Position numbers and translations under genes: made by a program. Under the pieces are notes generated by a model, which was not told the origin of the DNA, searched no databases, and saw nothing but the letters and a program-made list of their open reading frames with translations. DNA of 64,000 nucleotides from Collinsella sp. (lineage in GTDB: Bacteria > Actinomycetota > Coriobacteriia > Coriobacteriales > Coriobacteriaceae): contig DXLU01000022.1 in assembly GCA_019414565.1 (NCBI GenBank), positions 31,138-95,137 of the forward strand, given 5' to 3'. This document shows positions 9,241 to 17,936 of the stretch, in pieces (within the stretch, counting starts at the first letter, position 1; each line of letters begins with the position of its first letter).

Positions 9241-10110
9241 TTACTCGCCACGGACCAGACGGTCAAAGGCAACGACGGTAATGGTGTCGCCGAGCTCCTT
9301 GGAGACCTGCTCAGCGTACTTCTTGATGGTGAGGGAGCTGTCCTTGATGAACTCCTGCTCGGTGAGCACGGACTGCTTGTAGAACTTCTCCAGACGGCCG
9401 ACAGCCATCTTCTCCTGGATAGCCTCGGGCTTGCCGGACTCGGCAGCCTGGGCCATGTAGATCTGCTTCTCGTGCTCGACGGTCTCGGCCGGAACCTGAT
9501 CGCGGGTAGCGCAGATCGGGGCGACGGCGGCAACCTGAAGGGCAACGTCGTGAGCGAAGGTCTTGAAGGATTCAGCCTGAGCGGTCTCAGCCTTCTCGAA
9601 GGCGAACTCGACGAGGACGCCGATCTTACCACCCATGTGGATGTAAGAAGCGAGCGCGCCGTTCTCAGCCTTGCGGGCAGCGAAGCGGGAAATCTTCATG
9701 TTCTCGCCCATGATGTGAATCATCTCGGTGAGCTCGGAGGAAACAGTCTCCTCGCCCATCGGCTTCTCGAGCAGAGCGTCGACGTCAGCAGGCTCGGTGG
9801 TAGCGACAACCTCAGCGACCTTGGAAGCAAAGCCGGTGAACTTGGCGTTGGAGCCAACGAAGTCGGTCTCGCAGGAGAGCTCGAGCAGAGCGCCGGTCTT
9901 GCCATCCTCGGAGACGAACGCGGCAACAGCGCCCTCGTTGGTCTCACGGCCAGCCTTCTTGGCAGCCTTGGCAAGGCCGTTCTTACGCAGAACGTCGACA
10001 GCGGCGTCCATGTCGCCGTCAGCCTCGACGAGAGCCTTCTTGCACTCCATCATCGGGGAGTCGGTCATCTCGCGGAGCTGCTTGACCATAGCGGCGGTAA
10101 TCTGGGCCAT
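9241..10110 (-). CDS. tsf: Translation elongation factor Ts
   Basis: Exchanges GDP for GTP on EF-Tu. Starting at ATG 10110 (GAAAGGA 6 bases upstream) gives 289 residues. The N-terminal domain carries the hallmark segment LREMTDSPMMECKKALVEA, followed by the two core subdomains. A TTG five codons upstream is in frame but sits inside the ribosome-binding site. It follows rpsB by 45 bases, and both share the rpsB promoter and the terminator at 9183-9217. Confidence 0.97.
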   Translation of the reverse strand: MAQITAAMVKQLREMTDSPMMECKKALVEADGDMDAAVDVLRKNGLAKAAKKAGRETNEGAVAAFVSEDGKTGALLELSCETDFVGSNAKFTGFASKVAEVVATTEPADVDALLEKPMGEETVSSELTEMIHIMGENMKISRFAARKAENGALASYIHMGGKIGVLVEFAFEKAETAQAESFKTFAHDVALQVAAVAPICATRDQVPAETVEHEKQIYMAQAAESGKPEAIQEKMAVGRLEKFYKQSVLTEQEFIKDSSLTIKKYAEQVSKELGDTITVVAFDRLVRGE

Positions 10111-10155
10111 TGTGGTTCCTTTCAAAGAGATGAAAAAGAATTAACTAAGACTGAT

Positions 10156-10884
10156 TTACTCGGCCTTGGGCTCAGCGGCCATCTCGGCCTCGGAGACCTG
10201 CTCCTTGCCGGAGCCAGCGAGGCAGGCGTCAGCCATGAGCTCGCACATAAGGGTTACAGCGGAGATAGCGTCATCGTTGCAGGGGATGCCGTACTCGACC
10301 TCGTCGGGATCGGAGTTGGTGTCGATCAGGGCGACGACGGGGATGTTCAGGCGCTGAGCCTCCTTGATGGCGTTCTCCTCGCGCTTGGTGTCGATGACGA
10401 AGAGAGCCTGGGGCAGACCCTTCATGTCGCGGGCGCCACCGAGGTTGGTCTGGAGCTTGGTAAGCTCCTTGCCGAGCACAGCCTGCTCCTTCTTGGGCAG
10501 AACAGCCATGCGGCCGTCCTCGACCATGGCCTCGAGCTCCTCCATGCGGTTGATGCGGGAGCGGATGGTAACGTAGTTGGTCAGCATACCGCCGAGCCAA
10601 CGCTGGTTGATGTAAGGCATGTTGGCGCGCTCAGCAGCGTTCTTGACGGCCTCCTGAGCCTGCTTCTTGGTGCCGACGAACAGCACGTTGCCGCCCTTGG
10701 CGACGTTCTTGACGAAGGTGTAAGCCTGGTCGGCGTCGAGGATGGTCTGCTTGAGGTCGAGGATGTAGATGCCGTTGCGCTCACCGAAGATGAACGGCTT
10801 CATCTTGGGGTTCCAGCGACGGGTCTGGTGACCGAAGTGGCAGCCGGCCTCGAGCAGGGTGCGGATATTAATCTTGGTAGCCAT
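10156..10884 (-). CDS. rpsB: 30S ribosomal protein S2
   Basis: Late-assembling small-subunit protein that also helps anchor S1. The conserved N-terminal motif LLEAGCHFGHQTRRWNPKMK and the central coiled region are intact. Its 242 residues are normal, with an acidic C-terminal tail. AGGAGG lies 6 bases before the ATG. It has a 135-base 5' leader from a recognisable promoter, which may carry autoregulatory structure. Confidence 0.98.
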   Translation of the reverse strand: MATKINIRTLLEAGCHFGHQTRRWNPKMKPFIFGERNGIYILDLKQTILDADQAYTFVKNVAKGGNVLFVGTKKQAQEAVKNAAERANMPYINQRWLGGMLTNYVTIRSRINRMEELEAMVEDGRMAVLPKKEQAVLGKELTKLQTNLGGARDMKGLPQALFVIDTKREENAIKEAQRLNIPVVALIDTNSDPDEVEYGIPCNDDAISAVTLMCELMADACLAGSGKEQVSEAEMAAEPKAE

Positions 10885-11025
10885 GTTAAACCTCCTGTGG
10901 TTTGCCTCCGCGCGGGGTCATCCTCCAAAACCAACCCGGACATGTGCTACCAAAGCCCGGGCACCACGGTATGAAGTAGCCGCGCGTGCGTGATAAAAAC
11001 ATGTTGCCGTGAAGCAACCCGATGA

Positions 11026-11054
11026 ATGATAGCAGGAATGCTTCTTCCTGCCAA
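11026..11054 (-). promoter_or_regulatory. rpsB-tsf promoter with long leader
   Basis: On the minus strand, TTGGCA, a 17-base spacer and TATCAT match the vegetative consensus closely. Transcription would begin near 11019 and leave a ~135-base leader before rpsB. The leader contains GTTGC/GCAAC and GC-rich segments able to pair. Autoregulatory leaders are known for S2 in other bacteria; here only the length and pairing are seen. Confidence 0.7.
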
Positions 11055-11103
11055 CCCGCAATCAAAACCACACACCTGAGTGCGGCGCGGGACGTCCCAG
11101 CCA

Positions 11104-12024
11104 CTATTCGCCGCGGGGATGGGCTTGAGCCACAGCTCGCTTAAGCCGATCGGGTGTGAGATGCGTGTAGATCTGCGTCGTGGACAGGCTCGCATGACCC
11201 AGCAGCTCTTGAACCGAGCGTAGGTCCGCACCGCCCTCGAGCAAGTCGGTCGCAAAGGTATGGCGCATCGCATGCGGCGCGATGTCGGCCGGAATGCCGG
11301 CGAGCGTCGCCAGCGTATGGAACCGCCGCCTGAGTATGGCGGCGCTCATGCGATTGCCGCGCGCCGATATAAGCAGCGGATGCGGCCCGGTAGCGAGGTC
11401 ACGGCGCTTTGCCTGAGCGAGCAACTCCGGCCTCCCCTCCTCAATATAGAGACGCGTCGCCTCGAGTGCGCGACGATACAGAGGAACAATGCGTTCCTTG
11501 CTCCCCTTGCCCCATAGCCGCAGCGTGCGCTCGGACCATGAGATGGATTCCACATTGAGCGCCGCAAGCTCTGAGATACGGGCACCCGAGGCATAGAGCA
11601 ACTCGAGCATCGCCGCATCGCGCAGTCCCGCGGGCGTCGAGGTATCAGGCGTCTTGAGCAGTGCCTCGACCTGCTGGGTCGTAAGGACGCCCGGCAGGTC
11701 ACGCGGCAGCTTGGGCGATGCGATCGCCGAGGCCACATCGCCCTCGACAATCCCCTCGGCAGCCATCCAGCGATAGAGAGATCGGATAGCCGACAGGTGC
11801 GCCGCAAGCGTTCGAGGAGCCACCTGCTCACGCGAAAGCTCGGCAAGATAGCGACGAATGGTGCGCACGTCGGCAGCGAAAGCATCGATATCCTCGCGCT
11901 CGCACCAGGCAGCAAAGCGCTCCAACCGCGAGCCATAGGCCGTCACCGTGTTGGGAGAAAGACCCTCGACACGTGCGATGTAGGCGATAAACGAGTCGAC
12001 GGTGTCGTACAGGTCACAGGCTAT
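11104..12024 (-). CDS. Tyrosine recombinase, XerC/XerD family
   Basis: Site-specific recombinase of the type that resolves chromosome dimers at dif. The catalytic set is complete: Arg in GARISEL, Lys in GKGSKE, HAMRH, the His of LLGHAS and the nucleophilic Tyr in TTQIYTH. The N-terminal core-binding domain begins with LYDTVDSFIAYIARVEGLSP, upstream of the first canonical start (GTG 11946). Keeping this domain needs initiation near ATA 12024, which overlaps the trmFO stop (ATAG) and has GGAGG 9 bases upstream. That gives 306 residues, the usual size. The truncated alternative 11104-11946 would be 280 residues. XerC and XerD cannot be told apart here. Confidence 0.88.
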   Translation of the reverse strand: MACDLYDTVDSFIAYIARVEGLSPNTVTAYGSRLERFAAWCEREDIDAFAADVRTIRRYLAELSREQVAPRTLAAHLSAIRSLYRWMAAEGIVEGDVASAIASPKLPRDLPGVLTTQQVEALLKTPDTSTPAGLRDAAMLELLYASGARISELAALNVESISWSERTLRLWGKGSKERIVPLYRRALEATRLYIEEGRPELLAQAKRRDLATGPHPLLISARGNRMSAAILRRRFHTLATLAGIPADIAPHAMRHTFATDLLEGGADLRSVQELLGHASLSTTQIYTHLTPDRLKRAVAQAHPRGE

Positions 12025-13358
12025 GACCGGTCGCCTCCAAACAGATCGGGGCGAGTGGCCAGATAGGCATCAAGGGCCTCAAGCGCACGGTCCGCATAGG
12101 CCTGGTAGCGGTCGCGCTTGCTGCGACGCTTACCGTCCTCGAGCGGCGGCACCAGGCCAAAGTTGACATGCATGGGCTGGTAGCCCACGGTGGCAGGATC
12201 GGTCGCATAGCCCACGAGCGCGCCCAGGGCGCCCACGCGGGGCAACTCGACGCCCGCGGCACCGATAGCCTCGGCATAGGTGTTGAGCGCCGCGAGCAGA
12301 CCGGTCGCCACGGCTTCCATATACCCCTCGGTGCCGGTGATCTGACCGGCCAGGCGCACGCCGGTACCGGGCACGGCGAAGGTGCCATCGAGGACGTGCG
12401 GGGCGTCGACAAAGGTATTACGGTGCATGACACCGTAGCGGAAGAACTCAGCGTTCTCCAGGCCCGGCACCATATGGAAGACGCGCTTCTGCTCGCCAAA
12501 GGTCAGGTTGGTCTGGAAGCCCACCAGATTATAAGCGGTCTTCTCCTTGTTCTCGGCACGCAGCTGAATCGCCGCCCAGGGGCGACGTCCGGTACGCGGG
12601 TCGGTGAGGCCGACGGGCTTCATGGCGCCAAAGCGAATGGCGTCCTTGCCGGTGCGTGCAACCTCCTCGGCAGGCTGGCAGGCCTGGAACAGATCGCCGC
12701 CCTCAAAATCCTTGAGCACCACGCGGTCGGCCGTGGTAAGCGCCTCGATAAAGGCCTCGTACTCCTCCTTGTTGAGCGGAGCGTTGAGATAGTCGCCACT
12801 CCCCTGCTCCTCGTAGCGCGACTGCGAGAACAGCACGTCCATATCGAGCGTGGAGGCATCGACGATCGGCGCCGCGGCATCGAAGAACGCAAGGGCGTCG
12901 CCACCGACGAGCTTCATGACCTCTTCGCTCAGCGCCGGCGAGCACAAGGGGCCGGCGGCAATGACCACGTGACCCTCGGGAATCTGCGTGACCTCGCCGT
13001 GAATGATCTCGATATTGGGACGGGCGGCAACCTCGGCCTCGACAAGCTCGGAAAACTTGACGCGGTCGACCGCCAAGGCACCACCGGCGGGAACAGCGGC
13101 GCGATGGGCGCAATCGAGCAGGACTGAACCCATGCGCTGGAGCTCGGCTTTTAGTAGGCCAGCAGCGGAATCTGGACGGGTCGACTTAAACGAATTGGAG
13201 CAGACGAGCTCTGCCAGGTGATCAGTATGGTGAGCCGGGGAGCTCACCTGGGGGCGCATCTCGCACAGCTTTACGGCAAACCCGCGGTCTGCCAGCTGGA
13301 TCGCGCATTCCGAACCCGCCAGACCGCCACCGATAACCGTCACCTGATCGAACTGCAT
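12021..13358 (-). CDS. trmFO: Folate-dependent tRNA uridine-54 C5-methyltransferase TrmFO
   Basis: Flavoprotein that forms ribothymidine in the T-loop of tRNA using methylenetetrahydrofolate. The FAD-binding motif VIGGGLAGSE is at the N-terminus. Downstream are the CSNSFKS segment, the catalytic-region cysteines and a conserved C-terminus with GYMEAVATGLLAA. ATG 13358, 9 bases after AGAAAGG, gives 445 residues; an in-frame TTG lies 6 bases upstream. It follows dprA by 14 bases. The topA gene often found between dprA and trmFO in Gram-positives is absent. Confidence 0.96.
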   Translation of the reverse strand: MQFDQVTVIGGGLAGSECAIQLADRGFAVKLCEMRPQVSSPAHHTDHLAELVCSNSFKSTRPDSAAGLLKAELQRMGSVLLDCAHRAAVPAGGALAVDRVKFSELVEAEVAARPNIEIIHGEVTQIPEGHVVIAAGPLCSPALSEEVMKLVGGDALAFFDAAAPIVDASTLDMDVLFSQSRYEEQGSGDYLNAPLNKEEYEAFIEALTTADRVVLKDFEGGDLFQACQPAEEVARTGKDAIRFGAMKPVGLTDPRTGRRPWAAIQLRAENKEKTAYNLVGFQTNLTFGEQKRVFHMVPGLENAEFFRYGVMHRNTFVDAPHVLDGTFAVPGTGVRLAGQITGTEGYMEAVATGLLAALNTYAEAIGAAGVELPRVGALGALVGYATDPATVGYQPMHVNFGLVPPLEDGKRRSKRDRYQAYADRALEALDAYLATRPDLFGGDRS

Positions 13359-13372
13359 CTGCAAACACCTTT

Positions 13373-14308
13373 CTAATTGACACGTTTTCCATTGTGACCG
13401 AAGGGCGTCTGGGCGTGAAGGGCAAACTTGGAGGGCGCATACCTTCCATCCATCATGCGCTCGATAAGGCCCTCGAGTTCAAGCGAACCCAAAAGTTTGA
13501 GTACGCCGACGGCATCGAGCGAGACGAGCGCCGCGATGTCGTCGACCTTGAGCGGAGAGGCGATGAGCGCATGCATCACGGTCTGCTGTGTTGGATCCAG
13601 GTCGGCAATGCCGGGAGCATCAGGGCGCGAGTAGCGCAGGGTGCCGTAGATACGTGAGATAGCCATCTCGATAGATTCCTCGTCGATGATGCAGCAGGCA
13701 CCGTTCGCAATGAGGTAATTCGTGCCACGCGACTCGGGCGATAGGATCGACCCCGGCACGGCAAGAAGTTCGCGCCCCAAATCCATAGCAGCCTCGGCTG
13801 TAGAAAACGTCCCGGAAGGCATACCCGCCTCGGATACAAAGAGGGCTTGCGACAGGGCCGCGATCACGCGATTCCGGCGCGGAAAGGCAAACTTGCGCGG
13901 ACCCATGCCCCACGGAGAGATCGACACGACCGCGCCACCCGTATCGAGCGTGCGAGTAATAAGCCCCGCGCTCGAACGCGGGTAGACCACGTCGGCGCCC
14001 GTCCCCAGCACCACGACGTGTTTGCCGCCGGCGTTGACCGCAGCCCAACCCGAGGCCTGGTCACAACCGACCGCGCCGCCCGAAACAACCGTCACTCCCG
14101 CCTCGACCGCCACCTTTGCCGCAAGCTCTGCCACGGCAAGACCATACGGCGAGGCCTTTCGCGCGCCGATGATGGAGAGCGCGGGCGTCGAAAGCGCCTC
14201 GGGGTTGCCGTGCACATAGAGCGTCTGAGGTACATCAGAAAGCTCCAAAACGGTCTCGGGATACAACGCGTCACCTGGATGCAGCTCGAAGGTCCCCTCG
14301 GCCATCAT
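13373..14308 (-). CDS. dprA: DNA-processing protein DprA
   Basis: Loads RecA on incoming single-stranded DNA during transformation. The Rossmann-like core is plain, with SIIGARKASPYG, SGGAVGCDQASG and VVVLGTGADVVYP at about residues 60-140. A winged-helix C-terminal domain follows at about 235-300. The ATG at 14308 overlaps the comM stop (ATGA) and has GGAGG 5 bases upstream, giving 311 residues. Residues encoded further upstream in the same frame lie inside comM. The N-terminal SAM domain of some DprA proteins appears reduced. Confidence 0.95.
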   Translation of the reverse strand: MMAEGTFELHPGDALYPETVLELSDVPQTLYVHGNPEALSTPALSIIGARKASPYGLAVAELAAKVAVEAGVTVVSGGAVGCDQASGWAAVNAGGKHVVVLGTGADVVYPRSSAGLITRTLDTGGAVVSISPWGMGPRKFAFPRRNRVIAALSQALFVSEAGMPSGTFSTAEAAMDLGRELLAVPGSILSPESRGTNYLIANGACCIIDEESIEMAISRIYGTLRYSRPDAPGIADLDPTQQTVMHALIASPLKVDDIAALVSLDAVGVLKLLGSLELEGLIERMMDGRYAPSKFALHAQTPFGHNGKRVN

Positions 14309-15828
14309 TGGTCCCTCCTTCCCTGGTACATCGCCGCCTCGAGCACGTGGTCCTGCGTCACTTGCTCGCTCTCGGCGACATCTGCGATCGTGCGCGCAAT
14401 GCGAACCAGGCGCACGATGCCACGCCCTGTGAGATGCGTGCGTTTGGACAGACCGAGTACGCATTTCTCGGCAGCATCATCGAGCTCAAAGGTCGAAACG
14501 ACGCCGTCAATGGACCGCGTCTCGTCATCCTCGGCCTCGGCATCCGCATCGTCCATACGAGACTCGCGCCAGGTGCGAAAAGCGCGACCGCGCACAACGT
14601 AGTCACGTAACTCGGCCGACGACATACCCTCCGCGCCCTCGATAATCACCTGGGGATCGGGACGGGTCACATCGATCATCATGTCGATACGGTCGGCCAA
14701 AGGACCGCGCAGCTTTGCCCGATAGCGCTCGACCATCGATGCCGAGCAGCGGCACGGCACCTCGCGGTCGCCCAAAAAGCCGCAGGGGCAGGGATTGCTC
14801 GCAGCGAGCAGCTGAAAGCGCGACGGGAAGGTAAAGGCCCCGTCGACGCGTACGATCCTCACATAGCCGCGTTCGATGGGCTGACGCAGCGTCTGCAGCA
14901 CACCCGTGGGAAACTCGGCAAGCTCGTCCAAAAAGAGCACGCCGCCATGAGCAAGGCTAATCTCACCCGGGTGCACCGGGCGCCCGCCGCCGATAAGGCC
15001 TGCGGTCGAAATACTGTGATGGGGGCTTCGAAACGGCCGATGACCTGCCAATAAGCCATCGATGTTCTCGCCCAAGACCGAATGGATGCACAGTGCCTCC
15101 TGCTGATCCTCAACGGAAAGCTCAGGCAGGATGCCGGTCATACGGCGCGCAAGCATCGTCTTGCCCGATCCCGGGGACCCGATCATAAGCAAACCGAGCT
15201 CACCCGCTGCCGCCAGTGCCATGCCGCGTTTGGCAACCTCCTGCCCCAGCACGTCGGCATAGTCGAGTTCGGGCTCAAAAGTAGCCTCCACACCCTCGGA
15301 ATCCAGATAATGCCGCGCGGCATCGCCCATGCCATGGGCAAGCTGAGACAAATGATCTATGAATCCGCAATCCACGCCCGCGAGTGGCACATGCTGGTCT
15401 GATCTGCCGGCGATAAAAGACAGCCCCAAATCACGCGCCAATAACTGAAACGCCACCTCGCCCTTGACGGGAAGCACCGTACCGTCCAAGCCAAGCTCAC
15501 CGGCGATAAGACAACGATCGAGGTTGTCGCGGGGAATCTGACCATCGGCCGCCAATACCGCGATGGCGATGGGAAGATCAAAGCCGCTACCGGTCTTGCG
15601 AATATCGCCAGGTGCCAGATTGACCGTAATGCCCGAGCGTGGGATCTCGAACCCGGCGGAGCGCATCGCACAGCGAATGCGACCACGCGACTCCATCACC
15701 TCCATACTCGGGATGCCGAGCATCTGAATGCCCGGAACGCCGCCGGCAAGCGAGACCTCGACCGTGACGTGAATCGCCTCGACGCCGCGGATGCAGGCCG
15801 CGTGAACGGCAAACGTCTCGAACGCCAT
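14305..15828 (-). CDS. comM: Mg-chelatase-like AAA+ ATPase ComM/YifB
   Basis: Hexameric helicase-like ATPase that promotes branch migration during transformation. It has an N-terminal Lon-protease-like ChlI domain (about residues 20-140), a Walker A GSPGSGKTML near 220, and a Walker B GGVLFLDELAEF. The Cys-rich NPCPCGFLGDREVPCRCS is typical of the family. ATG 15828 overlaps the yraN stop and gives 507 residues, almost the E. coli YifB length. The ATGA overlaps on both sides suggest coupled translation with yraN and dprA. Confidence 0.96.
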   Translation of the reverse strand: MAFETFAVHAACIRGVEAIHVTVEVSLAGGVPGIQMLGIPSMEVMESRGRIRCAMRSAGFEIPRSGITVNLAPGDIRKTGSGFDLPIAIAVLAADGQIPRDNLDRCLIAGELGLDGTVLPVKGEVAFQLLARDLGLSFIAGRSDQHVPLAGVDCGFIDHLSQLAHGMGDAARHYLDSEGVEATFEPELDYADVLGQEVAKRGMALAAAGELGLLMIGSPGSGKTMLARRMTGILPELSVEDQQEALCIHSVLGENIDGLLAGHRPFRSPHHSISTAGLIGGGRPVHPGEISLAHGGVLFLDELAEFPTGVLQTLRQPIERGYVRIVRVDGAFTFPSRFQLLAASNPCPCGFLGDREVPCRCSASMVERYRAKLRGPLADRIDMMIDVTRPDPQVIIEGAEGMSSAELRDYVVRGRAFRTWRESRMDDADAEAEDDETRSIDGVVSTFELDDAAEKCVLGLSKRTHLTGRGIVRLVRIARTIADVAESEQVTQDHVLEAAMYQGRRDQ

Positions 15829-16313
15829 CACGACACCTGCCAATCGAACGCGTTGTACTGATGCTCGATCTCGGCGATATGCCCGCCGCGAATGGTGACA
15901 CCCACGGCATCGAAGCGAATCGCCTTGAGCGGATAATGCTCCATGAGATAGCAACTTGCGATGCGGCGGTAGCGGCGTTGCTTTTGGGCGTCCACGGCTT
16001 CCTCGGGAAAGACCCGCGTGGTGCAATCCAGGGCGACGCGTCTGGTCTTGACCTCGGCCATCACCACGACATCGTCGAGCTCATCAAGCAGCACCAGATC
16101 GGCCTCGCCCTCGGTGCAACGATAACCCTGTTCCAGCAAGGTGTAGCCGCGCTCGTTAAAGTAGTCGATGGTGATCAGCTCGCCCAGCATGCCCAGCTCG
16201 CGGGGACTGAGTCCCTTGATAAACTCGGGCGTCATCGCCCCGCAGTCGAGCTCGCCGTTTTCCCAACGCTCCTTGAGCCGCTGCGTCTTGCTCTTTTTGC
16301 TTGCGGCACTCAT
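15828..16313 (-). CDS. yraN: UPF0102 family nuclease-like protein YraN
   Basis: Member of the YraN/UPF0102 family with a predicted restriction-endonuclease-like fold and unclear function. The family core (LGMLGELITIDYFNERGYTL, then GEADLVLLD and VVVMAEVKTR) includes the Glu, Asp and ExK residues expected of such nucleases. ATG 16313 follows GGAGACCCC and gives 161 residues, with ~40 residues of charged extension ahead of the core. It is grouped with rnhB, comM and dprA, as in many bacteria. Confidence 0.92.
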   Translation of the reverse strand: MSAASKKSKTQRLKERWENGELDCGAMTPEFIKGLSPRELGMLGELITIDYFNERGYTLLEQGYRCTEGEADLVLLDELDDVVVMAEVKTRRVALDCTTRVFPEEAVDAQKQRRYRRIASCYLMEHYPLKAIRFDAVGVTIRGGHIAEIEHQYNAFDWQVS

Positions 16314-16411
16314 GGGGTCTCCTTTCCCGCACACTGCATTGCCCCGATGATGAGGGCACCTTTCATGCGGGTAAGTACCGGAAGCAAACCAAAAGCTGAC
16401 CAAATGCCAAC

Positions 16412-16453
16412 AAAAAACGGGCCGTACGCAACAATGGTGTTGCATACGGCCCG
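16412..16453 (-). terminator. Intrinsic terminator of rnhB
   Basis: CGGGCCGTA(C)GCAACA and its near-perfect complement (16418-16453) form a long stem, followed on the minus strand by TTTTTTG. It lies about 50 bases after the rnhB stop and separates it from yraN. Confidence 0.88.
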
Positions 16454-16502
16454 CTACCAGCTGGTTTACAAAACGCCAGGGGTCCCTGTCTCCACAATTG
16501 AC

Positions 16503-17291
16503 CTAGAAAAGCCGCTCAGTCTGCAGAAAGTTTCCGCAAAAGCTCACGCGGTGCAGAGGACAAAGTCCATGTTTGCGAATGGCCTCGATATGCTCGGGGC
16601 TCGCATAGCCCTTCGACTCGGCCAGATGGTACTCGGGATACTCGGCGTCGTACTCGACCATCATCTCGTCACGCGTCACCTTGGCCATGATGGACGCCGC
16701 GGCGATACAGGCGATTTTGGCATCGCCCTTCACCACGTCGCGCTCGTTGGGAACGGCGCCCAAGGGGTTACCATCCATGAGGACACAGTCGGGTTCAAGT
16801 CCCGTATCGGCCACGGCGCCCGCGACGGCGGCACGAATGGCACGCGCCATGCCCATCTCATCGATATCCTTAGGCGCGATATGGCAAAAACCGATCGCCG
16901 TCGCCACCTCGGCAATCTTCACCGAGAGCAGCTCGCGGCGCGCCGGCGTGAGCTTTTTGGAATCGTTGATGCCCCAGACGCGCGGCTTCATGGGAAGGCA
17001 CACGGCGCACACCGTCAGGGGACCGGCCACCGATCCGCGACCCACCTCGTCGACACCAACGATCACCCCATCGCCGCCAAGCTCATGCATAAGCTCGTAC
17101 ATGCCATTAACGCGCTCGCGCTCGGCAACCTCTTTGGCATGGCGTTTGAGGGCGCGTTCACAAGCCTTGATCACCTGCTGGCGCGGGTCCTCGCGATAAT
17201 GCTCCACGAGGGCGGGAGTCTCCTCAAACGTAGCGCTCGCCAACTCACCGGCAACCTGCGATGCCGAAACCGAGCTCGTCATGTTGGCCAT
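16503..17291 (-). CDS. rnhB: Ribonuclease HII
   Basis: Removes RNA from RNA-DNA hybrids and single ribonucleotides from DNA. The catalytic acids are visible in GVDEVGRGSVAGP and VLMDG, followed by KGDAKIACIAAASIMAKV. An ~85-residue N-terminal extension before the core is longer than in E. coli and resembles the Bacillus type. ATG 17291 has GGAGG 7 bases upstream. The rplS terminator lies just ahead, so rnhB probably needs read-through or its own weak promoter. Confidence 0.96.
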   Translation of the reverse strand: MANMTSSVSASQVAGELASATFEETPALVEHYREDPRQQVIKACERALKRHAKEVAERERVNGMYELMHELGGDGVIVGVDEVGRGSVAGPLTVCAVCLPMKPRVWGINDSKKLTPARRELLSVKIAEVATAIGFCHIAPKDIDEMGMARAIRAAVAGAVADTGLEPDCVLMDGNPLGAVPNERDVVKGDAKIACIAAASIMAKVTRDEMMVEYDAEYPEYHLAESKGYASPEHIEAIRKHGLCPLHRVSFCGNFLQTERLF

Positions 17292-17320
17292 ACCAGGCCC
17301 TCCTTGCATGCAAATCAGAT

Positions 17321-17350
17321 AAAAAGAAGGGCCACCCGAAGGTGACCCTT
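17321..17350 (-). terminator. Intrinsic terminator of rplS
   Basis: A 10-bp stem with one mismatch (17327-17336 with 17341-17350) and a CGAA loop is followed on the minus strand by CTTTTTA. It lies between rplS and the rnhB ribosome-binding site. Confidence 0.82.
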
Positions 17351-17384
17351 GTGTCCAAACGAGTGGACAGACGCTGCGATCTTC

Positions 17385-17726
17385 TTAGCGCTTCTCGGGG
17401 ATGCGAGCAGCCTTGCCCACCTTGTCGCGGAGGTAGTACAGCTTGGCGCGACGGACGCGACCATGACGAACGACCTCGAGCTTGGCGATCTTGGGGCTGT
17501 GAAGCGGGAAGGTACGCTCAACACCGACACCGAAGGACATCTTGCGGACGGTGAAGGTCTCGCGGGCACCGGCGCCGGCCATGCGGATGACGTCACCCTG
17601 GAAGACCTGGATGCGCTCGCGGTCGCCTTCCTTAATGCGGTAGTGAACCTTGACGTTGTCGGCGACGCGAACCTGAGGAATGTCCTCGCGGATCTGCTGA
17701 CGCTCGATTGCGCGGATGTAATCCAT
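17385..17726 (-). CDS. rplS: 50S ribosomal protein L19
   Basis: Large-subunit protein at the 30S-50S interface. The sequence carries the typical GDVIRMAGAGARETFTVRK and FPLHSPKIAKLEV segments. ATG 17726, 7 bases after AAGGA, gives 113 residues. A TTG two codons upstream is also in frame. In most bacteria rplS follows trmD; here it is a separate unit with its own promoter and terminator, about 8 kb from trmD. Confidence 0.98.
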   Translation of the reverse strand: MDYIRAIERQQIREDIPQVRVADNVKVHYRIKEGDRERIQVFQGDVIRMAGAGARETFTVRKMSFGVGVERTFPLHSPKIAKLEVVRHGRVRRAKLYYLRDKVGKAARIPEKR

Positions 17727-17750
17727 GTGCAATTCCTTACTCTTCTAGAG

Positions 17751-17774
17751 GTGCCGTACCACCTTGGCCGGCAC
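17751..17774 (-). promoter_or_regulatory. Hairpin in the rplS 5' leader
   Basis: GTGCCG (17751-17756) and CGGCAC (17769-17774) form a 6-bp stem between the predicted start of transcription and the rplS ribosome-binding site. L19 leader elements that bind the protein are known in other bacteria. Similarity to them here is only positional. Confidence 0.4.
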
Positions 17775-17795
17775 GTAGTTGAACAAACGTATTCT

Positions 17796-17823
17796 AGTAT
17801 ACACGCGCGGGTTTCTGCTGCAA
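17796..17823 (-). promoter_or_regulatory. rplS promoter
   Basis: On the minus strand, TTGCAG, a 16-base spacer and TATACT fit the vegetative consensus. The start of transcription would be near 17789, giving a leader of about 60 bases. Confidence 0.65.
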
Positions 17824-17868
17824 GAACAATTTTTTACGCAGACAAAAAGACAAAACCCGCACATGATA

Positions 17869-17898
17869 ACCGCCCGCCTCACGAATGAGACGGGCGGT
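17869..17898 (-). terminator. Stem-loop terminator of ppdK
   Basis: A 13-bp stem with one G-T pair and a TTCG tetraloop (in minus-strand sense) lies 38 bases past the ppdK stop. T-rich sequence follows only after about 12 bases, so part of its effect may be mRNA end protection. Confidence 0.6.
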
Positions 17899-17936
17899 AT
17901 GAAGGGGCGCTACGCTAGGCGTCGATGCGCAGGGGG

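Noticed and set aside
10810..10884. rpsB starting further upstream
   Set aside because: AGGAGG precedes the ATG at 10884 ideally and the standard S2 N-terminus follows; upstream sequence is leader.
11104..12024. Xer gene as a phage or ICE integrase
   Set aside because: It is embedded in the conserved trmFO-rpsB neighbourhood, has the compact housekeeping Xer size, and no phage genes or att sites are nearby.
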